Positions 25,901 through 44,574 of a stretch of 64,000 bases of DNA are shown here, one piece after another (positions within the stretch are counted from its first letter, which is position 1; the number at the start of each line of letters is the position of its first letter). Below the pieces are notes generated by a model. That model saw nothing but the letters and a program-made list of their open reading frames with translations. It did no database searches and was not told where the DNA came from. The position numbers and the translations under genes are program-made. Source of the stretch: Doryteuthis pealeii (lineage: Eukaryota; Mollusca; Cephalopoda; Myopsida; Loliginidae); assembly GCA_023376005.1 (NCBI GenBank), contig CM042157.1, positions 51,174,317-51,238,316 on the forward strand. Direction: 5' to 3'.

Positions 25901-27530
25901 TGTTTTACTGGAAAACACTCATACAAATACTGGTTGTGAAGCTGGACCAGTTTCAGTTCTAGAGAAACAAAAGAAAATTACAAACCATTGGTTGCTCTCT
26001 ACACCGATCTTCTGTTCAGAGGCATTTTTAAGCACATGATGGCAGCACAAGAAGTTCATTTATTGGTCTACTTAAGAGATTGTGTGCAAATGACTATCAT
26101 AATTTGCCCCTGGTCAAATTTGTACCGATAGTTATACCTCTAGAGAGCCAATATTCTAGCATCAGACACTTCTAGAATATGCAGTAAGTCAACTTTAGAT
26201 ATGCTGCATGGAAAATTGATGTTAGCCACCAAACTAATGAGTGGTATTTACCCTGAAAACAAAACTACAATTCAACCTAATCCAGTTTATTGTTGCAGTG
26301 TATGTAGTTAGCTGGTTTAAAATTAAGAGACAAATTTCATAAACAGGAACTGTATATTTTCATTATTCTGTAAAGAACCTAAGAACTACCACCAGAAAAT
26401 ATTTGTATTCAATGCTTAAATCAAATGACCTGAAAATGAGGGATGAAGCCATAAAAATAACTTTAGCTAAGTAATCCACATAAAATTGATTTATAATTTT
26501 ATTTTAAAGTAATATCCTATTTTCATAATACAGGGTTAAATTTTTAATTCAATAAGAGGGTACTAACCAAAAAGAGGGGAGGGGGAAATTTTTTTTTTTT
26601 TTTTAAATTGATGACTGGTTCTCAAAATGGAGTTTGTGAGTCTGGATTTACAGAAAAAATTTCAGATTATGAATTTCTGGAGTCAAAGAGTAGGACAAAA
26701 TTAGAGTTGTCTTCACACTCACAAAGTGTCAAAGGGGCAGTAAAATTAACTACAGCTTCCTAATCAGGCTATGGAATTTAAGCAAGGCATATCATTATTA
26801 TAAAAAAAAATTTATGCCATGAAATGAGGCTTTCCTTTGCTTCAAATGTAGAGCAGTTTAATATGAAGGAATGATGAAAGTTGCTATTATTCTCACATTT
26901 ATACCTTACAATTAAAAGACCTACTAGATAAAGTAACTATTAGATATTTAGAGGAGTGATCAAATTACAATAATAGCTTATATCAAAATCCTCACCCCTT
27001 CATTTGTTCCTAGCAGAGTTCATACAGGTTTACTTTTGTTCTATTGATAACAAAATATAATGCTACAATATCTTGCAATGTTATTACTGATGTATCTCAA
27101 TGTGGTAAAATGCAGATTGTCAGAGTTGTTAAATGGGGTGGGGGTTATAATTTCACTGCACGCTTTTTCGGGATTCAAATAAGATTTTTAAGGGGCCTCA
27201 TATTAGATGATCTTAAAAAATTAAATCATCAAAAACTTAGTGCAAGTTATAAACCTATTTTTTGGTATCAGTACTTGTACCAATACCCAACTTTCCCCAG
27301 TTGAATTATTGATATTTCTTTTAAAAAAGTTGAAAAATCAATCTGAATAACTAAATAGATTAAAGGGGAAAAAAAAAAAAAAAAAAAAAAAAAAGGCACT
27401 TCCTTTATTTTTACTTTGGCTGTCTGTCATGGGAAAGATAATACAAACCAAAAGTAGCCATTTATTTGTTTTAAGATAAGAACACAGATATGGGAGGAAG
27501 AAAAATTAAATAAAAAGTAAAACCATCTCC
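23000..27530. other. Region without recognised genes
   Basis: It includes poly-A/G runs (25052-25084, 27369-27394), a GATGAGGACAATAGTC fragment of the MITE family at about 25838 and short minus-strand open pieces near 23450-23380 and 24720-24450 that I cannot identify. The latter may be more remnants of the 18-23 kb elements. Confidence 0.4.
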
Positions 27531-27541
27531 AAGTCCACACC

Positions 27542-27547
27542 TTTATT
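27542..27547 (-). terminator. Poly(A) signal of RpS27
   Basis: TTTATT on +, AATAAA on -, lies about 62 nt past the stop codon. Confidence 0.75.
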
Positions 27548-27608
27548 ACATGCTTTACATGCCTTATGAAGGATGCATCTTGGTACAGCTGATATCAATT
27601 TAAATCAT

Positions 27609-34290
<6,682 letters not shown>

Positions 34291-34349
34291 GGTGCTTCAC
34301 TCAGAGTTGCTGCGGGAAAGGACGATTTGGGGTTCTCAATCAAAAAATC

Positions 34350-34357
34350 AGGGAAGA
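34350..34357 (-). promoter_or_regulatory. TOP-like transcription start of RpS27
   Basis: On the minus strand TCTTCCCT, an oligopyrimidine run of the type that starts ribosomal protein mRNAs, lies about 60 nt upstream of the ATG. This suggests TOP-type translational control, but the exact start base is not proven. Confidence 0.5.
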
Positions 34358-34367
34358 TTCTAGCAAC

Positions 34368-34375
34368 ACTTCCGG
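34368..34375 (-). promoter_or_regulatory. ETS-type site CCGGAAGT
   Basis: The minus strand reads CCGGAAGT just upstream of the TOP-like tract. ETS/GABP sites at this distance are typical of TATA-less ribosomal protein promoters in animals. Confidence 0.5.
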
Positions 34376-34399
34376 TTGTAGTTTCGTATCACTTGTTAC

Positions 34400-36060
34400 T
34401 AAAACAATGTTTTATTTATTTAATAAGCAATTTCTTTCGTTCAGATGCTTATTTAAATAGTTATTGTATAAGAAAGATAGTAATATTATTAAATTCTATT
34501 AAGAAATATTTTCATTGGTGTCATTGTTTTTTTTGTTTTTTATCTTATCAAAATAAAATACGAAAGTAAATAAAACCATTCAAAGAAGGGAAGTAATCTT
34601 TCTCCCGCCTGGCTTGATTTAATGTTTGAATTTGAATTTCTTTCACTTTTGATGAGTATTTTAAAAGTCAGTTTGAGAAAATATTTTTTTCATCTATCTA
34701 TATGAACACTTTAGTTAGTGATTTTCCCGTTCTGTGGAAATATGCTGATAGTACTTTTCGATATGTTCAAGCAAGAAATGATCAAATGAAGTTGAGAGAA
34801 AACTTTCGATTTTAAAAATTGTAATGTAACTAAATTAATGTTTTTAGTTACTAAAAACATTAATATTTTCAATAGTGTCAAATTAGATTTTCTATTGTTT
34901 TGTTTATAAAAATTTTATTTTAAAGGCTAAAGGCATTTATCTGAAGAAATTGTAAGATAAACATTTTATTTTTTAGTTTCAATTTCTAAAATTGTGTAGT
35001 AGTACTTTCCAGGAAAATTTATTACTTTTTTTTTGTTTTTTAAGCAATCTAGGATTTTAATTTAAATTACAAATAGCTTTAAACTTTTAAATTTGAATTA
35101 CTCAAAATGATAATGAGTGAATACTTAATTTAATATTTTTAAACATTTTCTGAGAAATTGAAAAAAAAAAAAACACTCTAAAAAATAAAGTTTACACAAC
35201 ATGCAATATAAATAACTTTTTTTTCTCTAAGAAAATGCTCGAAAAATAGTGAAATATTATTGAAACTAACCAGAGTAAACAACTCTGGTCGATTGCATCA
35301 TTGCAATATATAGTAAAGCCAGGTAATCGATAGAATACAAATTTCAATTATTCACGATTCTGTTTGGTCTATGATGAAATAAAACGAATTGCAAGAGATT
35401 ACGCAATATGCATTTTTCTCTTTCATTTTTCAAAAATTATTTTACTTACCTCTGTAAATGTGTATTTACTCAAAGAGCGATAAATATAATCCTAAATTTA
35501 GAAATGACGAAACTGGAAATCAGCTTTAGAGTTAAGAAAAATATCCGTAAATATCTAATATATACTAAACACGGTCAACTTGAAAAATAAAACAAACGTT
35601 GAGAAGGCTTGTGCGCAGGAAGACGAGGGCGTTATAGCTCCCCCCCATATAGTTAGAAAACAACAAGCAATGAAATTTAAAAAAACAAAGCAAAACAAAA
35701 CAAAAAGAGATCATTTGACAACAAGCACAAAAATGGAAAAATAGAGGATCATGTGAGAACAAGCCCAATATCAAAATGGAAGAAAACAAAAAAACAAAAA
35801 AAAAATTTTGAAAATTATTGATTCTATATTATAAAAATGTGATAATAAACTTTGTATTGTAAAAAATATAAACTTTTAATAATATAAGTTTTAAAATGTG
35901 AAAAGTTTAAAAGTGTTTTTTGCATATTTGATTGAGTGATATCAAGTTTTGTCTGACAATGGAAAGGACCAAACCAATTGCTTTAAATAATTTTTTTTTA
36001 TCTTAAGGAAATTTCAGTTTGAGAAGGGATGTTGATTTTTACCAACTGAAAATAGTCCCT
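34400..36060. other. Region without recognised genes
   Basis: It is AT-rich, upstream of the RpS27 promoter. An open + frame at 34156-34569 overlaps the RpS27 promoter antisense and is lysine-rich and low in complexity; I do not call it a gene. Confidence 0.45.
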
Positions 36061-37340
36061 TGGGCATATGGGGCTGCTGCCTGTAAGTCGTGTCTTCAGA
36101 ACAAATTACTACGTGAATACTGTTGGCACCCCTAAATTGGCGCGCAATTTATTTTATCTTTCTCTTTATTTTTTCTTGTACATTCAGTTCAGTACACTAA
36201 ATGAACGTGTAAGTACCTGTATACTTTTACCTCCCAAAAATATGTGTTGTGCTCTCATTTTTACTAACACTATGAGTCAACTAACCCCTTTCATATCAAC
36301 AGGTTATTGTCCCAGAAGAAATGCAGAATTTAATATGACTCATAGGTTAATGTTTTACAGAGATGAAAGAAAGTATGAATTACGGGAAATGAAATTTCTT
36401 GTCTATATGAGAATACATAAACTATACAATACCATCACCACAGAGATTGATGATGAAGTGATCCCCAACAAAAATGCTGAAGCATTTAGAGAATTGGTTC
36501 AATACTTCAATGATTAAAGTCTATCACTAATAATTCGAGATGTGAATAATAATGACAGAAAAGCACTAAGAAGTATAAGGAAACACTACCTGCCACATGG
36601 CAAGCCAAGGATCATAGCCTTGTACACTGAACTGACTTCATTACAGAAAAAACCTAGAAGAAAATATAACTGACTACATTGTATAAGCTGAAAATGCAGC
36701 TACATTAAAAAAAAATGTTGGGGAAATAATAAGTGATAGACTGCTTATAGCTATGATTCTTAAAGGCTTACCAAATGAGTATAAGACATTTACAACTGCT
36801 GTAACACAAAAAGACACCCCTATGACATATCAAAATTTTAAAACAGCCCTTTTTGAAGAAAACTGAAGATACAATTCTCAGCGTGATAATGAGCATGAAT
36901 GAAAAGAGCAGCCATGAATGAAAACAGCAGCAGCTTTCTTCCCTTGACAACACAACAAGAACAAATTTAATGAAGCATGTTTTTCTTGTAAAAATTTCCT
37001 GTACACAAAATTGCAGAAAATCCACACATTGGTGTAAAAATTGTAAAAATACATCGCATGACATAAAGTATTGCAGAAAAATGTAAGATGACCACACGTG
37101 ATGAAAAGGACATGATAAAACATATATCAGTATAAGATAAGCATATTTATGTTTTTTTTCTATAAATGATAGTTATGAGTCTTGTTTTGATATGTTAGTG
37201 GATTGTGGTGCTACAACCCATATTTTAAATGATGAATCTGAATTTATAACTTTTTATAAGGATTTTGATTCATCTCACCATATTATAGAACTAGCAAATA
37301 GTACTATTGCTCTGAATGTTTGAGATGAGGCTTGATGAAT

Positions 37341-37478
37341 AGTATTATCTGCATATTCAAACTATTGTCCTCATCTTCATGAAAAATACCTGAAGAAGGC
37401 TGGAGGGCATATTGGCTGAAATGTTGTACAGATAACAATGAAGATGAGGACAATAGTCTGAATAACGCAGATAATACT
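37341..37478. mobile_element. MITE inserted in Copia A protease
   Basis: 40-bp inverted arms AGTATTATCTGCATATTCAA and CTATTGTCCTCATCTTCAT are mirrored at 37438-37478. The interior carries CCTGAAGAAGGCTGGAGGG and GAAATGTTGTACAGATAAC. The protease coding text resumes after it (IELANSTIAL before, GVG-type text after). Confidence 0.85.
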
Positions 37479-38433
37479 AGCAAATAGGTGTAGGCATAAT
37501 AATTTGGCGTAAATTTGGATGTTTGTATTGAAATTACAGATACTAAAGGAAAGGTTCATAGAAACATCTTAAATGATGTATAATTCTTTCTTTTGATAAG
37601 AATATTTACTCGGTACAGGTGGCAACTGAAAATGGTGCCAACATAGAATTTAAGCCTAACTCTACAATACCTAATGCAAAAGGAATTAAAATCAAAATAC
37701 ATAAGAAAGGAAAATTATATTATTTGAATATGTAATTACCTAAAAAGCCAATAGAAGTAATTGAAAATAGTGAAAGAATTAAAACATGTACAAAACATTA
37801 AAGTGATTATTATGTTAATGACGAAGTAAATGATATGTAATAATAGATTACTGTTATCATATTAAAAAATTGCCAAGAACGTTTGAGGAAGCAATTATCT
37901 CTGAACATTCTTAAAAATGGAAGATAGCAATGCAAGAAAAAATGAATATTTTAAAAGAAAATGAAACGTTTGAATTAACACAACTACCTCCAAATAAGAC
38001 CCACACATAGGGTATATTCTATTAAAACATTCAAATCAAAAGGAAACTTATAAAATGAGATTAGTAGCAAAAGGTTGTTCTCAGAAGCCATACATTGATT
38101 ATGAAGAGAGATTTTCACCAACAGCAAAAATGACCTTGATAAGAATGTTAATGCAAATTGCAAGACAACATAATTTGATATTGCATCAACTAGATATTAA
38201 GTCAACCTCAACACACCAATTAATTGGGAGCTATACATAGAGCAAGCAAAAAGTTTTGAGATAGAAAGTAAAAATAGTAAAGAAAAACTAGTTTATAAAC
38301 TAAAGGAATCTTTATATAGTCTGAAACAAAGTGGCCAAAACTGGAATAACTTACTACACAAGTATTTGATTGAACAAGGTTTTTGTCAGTCGTTATCTAA
38401 CATTTGTGTATATAAGAAATATAAATATATATA

Positions 38434-39217
38434 TGATATATCTTAAGATATCCGTAAAAGCGTATGGTTTGCAAAGAAGAATAATGGACAAGAAATTGGA
38501 TAAAAATCGTTTATTAAAATAAACAAGTGTGAAAACGTTGTTGTTGTTGTCGTAGATAATAGTAGTAGTTCTCTGGAGTGGCCGAGGGGTCGTAAGTCAG
38601 GAATAGCCGTGGGGTCGTGAGGTGTGGGTATCGTATGATAATACGTCAGGAATCTCTCTTGGCCTGGTGTGAGGCGTGAGGTAGTAGAAGTTGTGAGTTG
38701 ATACGGTCACTTGGTGTAGGGACCAAGTCAGGAATGACCCAGTGGAATAGTGATGGTCAGGGAAGGTAAGGGTATCGGCCAGCCGTGGTGATGAGTTGAA
38801 GTAAGTGTTGGGGTAGGTGCGGGTGCAACGTGGTAGTGGGAAATAGCGGCCTTTTGATCCTGCCTGTCTGGTGATGTTATTGGCGTCGAGGCCGTCTGTC
38901 AACTGCCGATTCTCAAAATACCCGAGCTTATATGCTACAGAATGCCTTTGGGTTTTTTAGCGGGAGAGTTTTTTATTGGCTGAAAATCCGGATTCCTTAT
39001 AATATTATTTTTTGTTGATTTGGAATTCCTTTTAAGCGTAACTCAATCCGAGCCTATGCGCAGAACTGCGTCGAATTGGTCACTTCGTGATAGGGTACCA
39101 TTGAGTTCACTTCCGCTTGTTGCCTCCGACTTGAGATTTAATTTGTTATGCTAGCGAGTGTATATTTTGTGAGTAAGAATTGTGAATCATAAGAGATATC
39201 TTCTCTCTGATATAACA
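38434..39217 (-). mobile_element. Solo LTR inserted in Copia A reverse transcriptase
   Basis: A 784-bp segment, GC-richer than its host, starts TGATATATC and ends GATATAACA (TG...CA). It is flanked by TATA on both sides, a possible 4-bp target duplication in low-complexity sequence. Removing it brings NICVYKKYK and AWVDDILIAT into one Copia RT order. AATAAA on the minus strand near 38513 suggests minus orientation. No internal coding region is present, hence a solo LTR. Confidence 0.65.
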
Positions 39218-39863
39218 TATATAATTATCATTGCATGGGTGGATGATATCTTAATAGCGACAAAATGTAATGAAAATATAACTACTAAAAATATCTTAAA
39301 ATGAAAAAATTTTAAATGAAGGACCAAGGTAAAATTGAATATTTTTTAAGAATAGAATGAAGATGATATTATATATATGCACCAAAAAACGCTATCTCTA
39401 AAGGTTACTGGAAAGATATGGAATGAAAGACTGTAAACTTAAATATAAATCAAGTGATATAAATCTAGTGATAGCAATATTATGTAGTGAACCAAGTAAA
39501 TTAATTAATGAAAGATTGTATAGGGAAATTGTTGGAAGCTTAATTTTTGTGATGACTACAACTAGGCCAGATTTATGTTTTATAGTAACAAAATTGTCAA
39601 AATTTATGAGTGAACCACACAAGAAGCATATGATGTTAGCAAAACATGTGTTAAGGTATATAAAGGGTACAATAGACTAACAATTAATATTTAAGCCTAC
39701 AAAAAGAACTATAAACCTTAGAGGTTTTTGCAATGCAGATTGGGCGCCAGAGTAGTCAGACATTAATAACCCTATTGGAACATGTGAGATGAACAATTAG
39801 ACATGTTGTCCTTAGGACATTTATCTCCAAGTACAGTGACTCCCAGTCATCTTAGAGATATAT

Positions 39864-40065
39864 TTGGTTATTTCCCATAAGTCTGACATGATCAAAGGGG
39901 AACCACTCTTGACTGATAAATTATTTATTTATTTATTGATCTACTAGGAAAAAAGAAGACGGTTAGGGTTTAAGGTTAGTTTAATGGGAAAATAAATAAA
40001 TAATTTATCAGTCAAGAGTGGTTCCCCTTTGATCATGTTAGACTTATAGGAAATAACCATATATT
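39864..40065. mobile_element. Foldback MITE, about 200 bp
   Basis: Arms of about 68 bp (GGTTATTTCCCATAAGTCTG, ATCAAAGGGGAACCACTCTT, GACTGATAAATTATTTATTT) return inverted at 39993-40062. The core GGTTAGGGTTTAAGGTTAGT resembles that of the element at 7203-7620. Confidence 0.85.
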
Positions 40066-40069
40066 TGTA

Positions 40070-41047
40070 GGTATACGAACAAGGCTACCTCATCATTTGA
40101 GATTGAGAATTGACCCTACTAAAGAATTGTGGAAGTATTATAACGTATTGGGTTGTGTTACTTTGTTAGAAGATGATAAATTATTGATATTGTAATCCGT
40201 CTCCTGATTAGATAGAGAGAATACTTTTGAAATAGATCAGGTAATGAACTTACCCCCTCCCATACCCCCGGGTAGACCAAAAACTATGAGTGGGTGCTCG
40301 ATATAAAATTGAGATTGAATTCCTCGCTTTAAACTTAGCTTGAAAAAAATTCATGCTGTTGTCAGATGTAAAAGCAATAAAGTGTAAGAATGATGCCTTA
40401 AGAACTTGCACCTCTGTGAGTCCCATATATGTCATGGGTAACCACAAGCTTTGTGTACTCAAGTTATACAAAGGGAATAAAAGAGGAATACACAGGAATT
40501 GCCTGACTGAAGTGTTGACGAACATAGTATTGCCCCATGCTATCAGTGTGACTGATGGAATCTGGGCACCTGCTACCCAGAAGGAATTTGCCCTATCAGA
40601 GGTATGTGAAGGCAAACCCACAAAGATAGTAAAAGTAATGCCACCATTAACTATGATAGAATTGCCATTAAGATGTTCAGCATTTGGAGCATCTGTCTCC
40701 CACCATATTATCAAGCTGAAGAGAAGTTTGAGGAAAAAGAATTAATTTCTAAATTATTGGAGACCAATATGAACAATTGGGTTGAATTGTGGAAACCCCT
40801 GGTTGAAGGATTTCCTGAGATCTCGTTGAAGAAGAAACCTAAACTGATAGGATCAGTTGAGAGGAATGATTTAGACCAATTACAGGATAAGTTAAGTTCA
40901 GTAGGGATATCGAATTCAGTGTGGGGACCGGTCTGGTTTATGATGGGAATTTTATTAATCCTAGTGATGGCACTATCAGCAGTATTCCTGTTGAAAAGAT
41001 GTAGGAAAATATTAAGCAAGAAAAGAGGCACTGACAGAAGTGTGTAA
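40070..41047 (+). pseudogene. Retroviral env-like glycoprotein remnant (errantivirus/baculovirus F type)
   Basis: Three blocks on + in shifting frames resemble the C-terminal part of an F-type fusion glycoprotein. The first (40085-40240) includes ELWKYYNVLGCVTLLED. The second (40353-40690) is cysteine-rich, with ALRTCTSVSPIYVMGNHKLC and RNCLTEVLTNIVLPHAISV. The third (40673-41047) has a membrane-proximal region, then one hydrophobic segment of about 22 residues (WFMMGILLILVMALSAVFLL) and a short basic tail, KRCRKILSKK. Frameshifts near 40680 and in 40240-40350 break it; the N-terminal part and furin/fusion-peptide region are missing. Assignment rests on the cysteine pattern and C-terminal membrane anchor, so it is moderate. 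Confidence 0.55.
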
Positions 41048-42640
41048 GAGTGAAGGGGGAGACCCAATTAGTATCTAGGTTGAAAGCAGGTAGAACTTAA
41101 ATGAACCGGCACCAATAATTGATACAAAGAAGGAAACTCCACCTACAGATAATAGTTCAAAAACTTTTGATGAAGGACTGAAGACTGTTATTAAAGCAAA
41201 AGCTTGTTGCTAAATATATATGTATATATATATATATTTGGAAAATAATCTACAGATTGAATTGGGCTAATTGATAAGGGGCGTTGAGAGCTCTGGTTAA
41301 ATTAATTCCTACTGCATGATTAGTAGGAAGAAAAAGGAAAAGGAACATTATGCATACCTACAAGATAAAAGATATTTTTAAAAAAATCTACTGCATGATT
41401 ATTAAAAGGAAAATCATATATACAAAAACAAATGAGAGAGAACAAGAAAACTTTGCATGACTAAAGAAGAAGTAAGGACATTTTCCTGTTTCTACTGCAT
41501 GATTAGTAGAAACTTTTGGCATGAATTGATCTTAAACTTACCAGTCGGGAGGTAAGTTGATATGTCATTTACATGTAAATGACAAAAGGCAGAAGGAGTG
41601 AGTAGCATTATTATGTTTTAAGAAACCAGCATAGAACAAAAGACTCCAGTGAGTGACACCTTGTCTGGGTTTTGAGTAGATAGGGAAACTCCCCCCTAGA
41701 GATTCCACCTGGTCAGCAAACCTGTGGCCAGTTGGAAGTACTGGAGATTTTTTATTATTATTTTAGTCAGAATTTATTTCGGGCCTAAAAAGGAAATGAT
41801 TTTTCCACATAAATGGAATTTAGATTTTTAAAAAAAGGAAACTTAGATGATAATCAAAAGAGATATTTTTTTAAAAGACTTAATTCTTTGTTGAAAACTA
41901 CTTGGGTGGCTGGAAGTGATAACTGACTGATTCTAGGGAGGTAGGAGAGAAAAAAGTGGAAGTCAGAGATACGGAAGAACAAAAGTTACAGTTGATGGGT
42001 GGATTAGCCCTATTACTACCACTAAGGGAGTTGAACTATTTGCCTAAAATTAGGAAATCCCAGGAATTGCTAATATTTCTATGCCAACCGGAATCTACTT
42101 AGTTCTGGGTTTAGAGATTATTTAAGCTGTGTGTTTTAAGGCTTCAACAGACAGAGGTTGGGAGAGCCAGTGAATGGTCAGTGAGAACAAAGAGAAACGG
42201 GCCGAACAAACCAACTGACTTCAGCCAAATTTGATCATAGTGGAAAAGTTGGCCAAGAAATTAACCTAAGAACTGCCTGAGCGATATTTTTCAGAACCCA
42301 TGGTTGTATTTTGACCGAAACCCATTGATTAGACATTCATCATTCCCACAGCTTTGAGTAAGATTGACCTCTGTATTTTTTTTCTTGTTATATAAAGGAT
42401 TTTTGTTGAATTTGTAAAAAAGGAGTCATCTTGTTATATAACCATCAAGCCACCATTAAGCCATGGTGTATCAACTTCTGGTCATTTAAGATCAGAGACA
42501 ATGTGGGCATTCGACCAGACTTTTAGCAAGAGACACTGCAACCCATGGTTGATGGAAGGAATCGGATATTGACAGCCATTTTCGGATAATCATTGAGCCC
42601 TTTATGCTCATCGGGCTGATGGGTTATACAGTAAATGAAC
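41048..42640 (+). other. Region downstream of env remnant, possible 3' LTR
   Basis: A purine run GATAAGGGGCG near 41273 could be a polypurine tract. Three copies of CTACTGCATGATTAGTAG-like text lie at about 41328, 41389 and 41490. A TATA-like TTATATAA near 42424 lies late in the region. These would suit an LTR of the env-bearing element (about 41283-42435), but no second LTR is available for comparison. No other gene is seen. Confidence 0.3.
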
Positions 42641-42641
42641 A

Positions 42642-42839
42642 TGTAAGTGTAGCGTTAGTTTCGTATTTGCCTGGTGGAGTTGTCTGCCTGATTTAGTTTG
42701 CTGGTGCCCGCTAGGGAGCTATAGTATTTAAGCGCCGGGTTCAAACCCTTTCGGCCTCTTTTCCGTGCCTGATACTACGAGACACCATGGGTTAGTTAAG
42801 GTCTAACCCCGTCTCGTTGGGGCGTTCGCCCCACTTACA
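42642..42839. mobile_element. Small LTR-like or inverted-terminus element
   Basis: A 198-bp, GC-rich segment starts TGTAAGTG and ends CACTTACA, with a TATTTAAG box inside. It interrupts text that otherwise resembles the leader of Copia A (AAATGAACATGTAAGT versus 36199-36214). Flanking bases do not show a clear target duplication. Confidence 0.4.
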
Positions 42840-43084
42840 TTACTGTAAGTTCTTCACAGCATGGACTATCCCTAGTCTCATGTCTGTACTTTTATATGTT
42901 ATCTTGTACCATTCATGAATGTGTCTTCATCTTTATTTATGTACTCTTTGTTTATGTACCCTTTTACCTATGTACTTTGTATCTCGTCATATCCATGTGC
43001 TGTACTATATTAAATGTTTTGTCTGTTAACCTTTGCCGGAGTTGTATATCAAGTATATAAATTTGAACCTTTCATACATAAGCA

Positions 43085-43180
43085 TGTATGTATATTACCT
43101 CCAAAAAATGTGTTGTATTCTCATTTTTATTAACTCTATGAGTTGACTAACCCTTTTCATATCAACAAAAGGTATTATTG
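43085..43180 (+). mobile_element. Copia A leader/gag-start fragment
   Basis: TTACCTCCAAAAAATGTGTT, TCTCATTTTTATTAACTC and ATGAGTTGACTAACCC parallel 36230-36300, including the gag start. It is a second partial copy, or the part of one element displaced by later insertions. Confidence 0.6.
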
Positions 43181-43229
43181 AAATATGTTAACAGTATAAC
43201 CAATTTTTGCCACGACACTGGAACAGCAT

Positions 43230-43445
43230 GAATTGATATATATATGTATGTATGTATATGTATGTATATATATCTACATATGATCACATACCTACATGTA
43301 TGAAAGCCAGCTCATACATGGGTATGTGTATTTGTATGGTTATGGGGATGTATATGAGTGTATGCTGTAAGTGTGCATGTGTGTATGCTATATGTGTATG
43401 GGCTGGCTTTCATACATATAGGTATGTGATCATGTATAGATAACA
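43230..43445. repeat. TATG microsatellite with inverted flanks
   Basis: (TATG)n at 43241-43270 is followed by ATGATCACATACCTACATGT and GAAAGCCAGC. These return inverted at 43400-43437, making a foldback of about 170 bp. Confidence 0.65.
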
Positions 43446-43509
43446 CATTACTCTATAAGTCCTGGGCCTAACTAATAAAACAACAACTTTTAGCCGAAAT
43501 TTGACTTTA

Positions 43510-44165
43510 TTCATCAACATCCTTCTAGGGTGATACACTGATTCCAACAGTTCTCTAACAATTCAATGCCTTTTTTGTAAAACGATTTGTCTTTGGCCTC
43601 AAAATACACCTCAGTTTCCAATATCACTTCTTCATTGAAGCCAAATCTTTTTCTCTGGAGCATTCTTTTGAGGTCTGCAAACAGCCAGTAGTCACTGGAG
43701 GCCAGATCTGGAGAATAGGGTGGGTGAGGAAGCAATTCAAAGTGCAATTCATGTAGTTTTGCCATTGTTGCAATCAACTTGTGATACGGTGCATTGTCTT
43801 GGTGGCTGTTTTTTGGCGATTTCTTCCTTCAAACAAACCAATAATGCTATATGAAATTCACTATTGATGGTTTTTTCCTTTCTCAAGGTAGTTGATGAAC
43901 AAAAATGTGGGTGCCACATTTGCTCACAGTCAATCAAAAACAATCATGCGTTGACAATTCAGAGCGATGTTTGCAACTGTTTCAATGCAGCAAATAGGAG
44001 TTCTTGCATAAATATGTGACAATGGATGAAACATGGATCCACCATTTCACTCTGGTCAAATCGGCAGTCAGCTGAGTGGACAGCAGCAGGTGAAAGCCCT
44101 CCAAAGTGACCAAAGATGCAAACATCAGCAGGCAAGGTGTTGGCCTCTGCATCCCAAAATAGAAA
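43510..44165. mobile_element. mariner transposase remnant, internally inverted
   Basis: Minus strand 43945-43510 encodes the C-terminal half: NYLEKGKTINSE-like text, IALLVCLKEEIAKKQP, IATMAKLHELHFELLPHPPY, SPDLASSDYWLF (the catalytic third-Asp region of mariner), then EVYFEAKDKSFYKKGIELLE. Plus strand 43950-44157 encodes the middle part, VTMDETWIHHFT (first catalytic Asp region), SAEWTAAGE and SAGKVLAS. In an intact mariner both lie on one strand in the order DETW then SPDLA, so one half is inverted. Stops are present and the N-terminal DNA-binding region is not seen. Confidence 0.8.
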
Positions 44166-44574
44166 GTAACAATCAGTAAAAAGCAATAAGAATAGAAACA
44201 TAATGTAAAGCCATTAGGTAATAACACACACATAGGATGGTCTTTTAGGGAATGTAAACACAATAAAAAAAACCCTTAAAGAAACTATGACTCCGCAAAT
44301 GTCCATGTTACATTTTTTAGTTTAATATTTGAAAATGAGTGTTTATGATTTGCAAACCTAGTTTTAAATTCTCTTTTGTACAACCTATGTAAAATTTATT
44401 AAGGTCTGGTTTCTGTGTTGATGTTATCGATGCAAGGTAAATTACACCTTTGGTCAAACACTTTCCTTTTACAGGGCACATATCCAGGTTTTGGCAGTTG
44501 CAATTTTTCTGTCTGTCTGTTTCCTTATTTCTGTTATTTTTGTGGTTGTTAATTATTTTGTTTTATTTTATTTC

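Larger units (their letters stand above)
36178..39800 (+). mobile_element. Ty1/Copia element A, decayed, integrase missing, twice interrupted
   Basis: Domains follow Copia order on +. Gag starts at ATG 36272 (ERKYELREMKFLVYMRIHKL) and continues in broken frames (KALRSIRKHYLPHGKPRI). A zinc knuckle CKNCKNTSHDIKYC is near 37037-37080. The protease is near 37187-37735, with VDCGATTHIL, the active-site Asp followed by CG. Reverse transcriptase starts near 37860 (LPRTFEEAI; RLVAKGCSQKPYIDYEERFS; LHQLDIKS; WVDDILIAT) and runs into TTRPDLCFIVTKLSKFMSEP and LRYIKGTID, then RNase H NADWAPE. Integrase, expected between protease and RT, is absent. A MITE (37341-37478) sits in the protease and an LTR (38434-39217) splits the RT. 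Stops throughout show it is dead. Confidence 0.85.

Noticed and set aside
36768..37123. Minus-strand frames of 81-109 codons
   Set aside because: Shadows of the Copia A gag region on the other strand.
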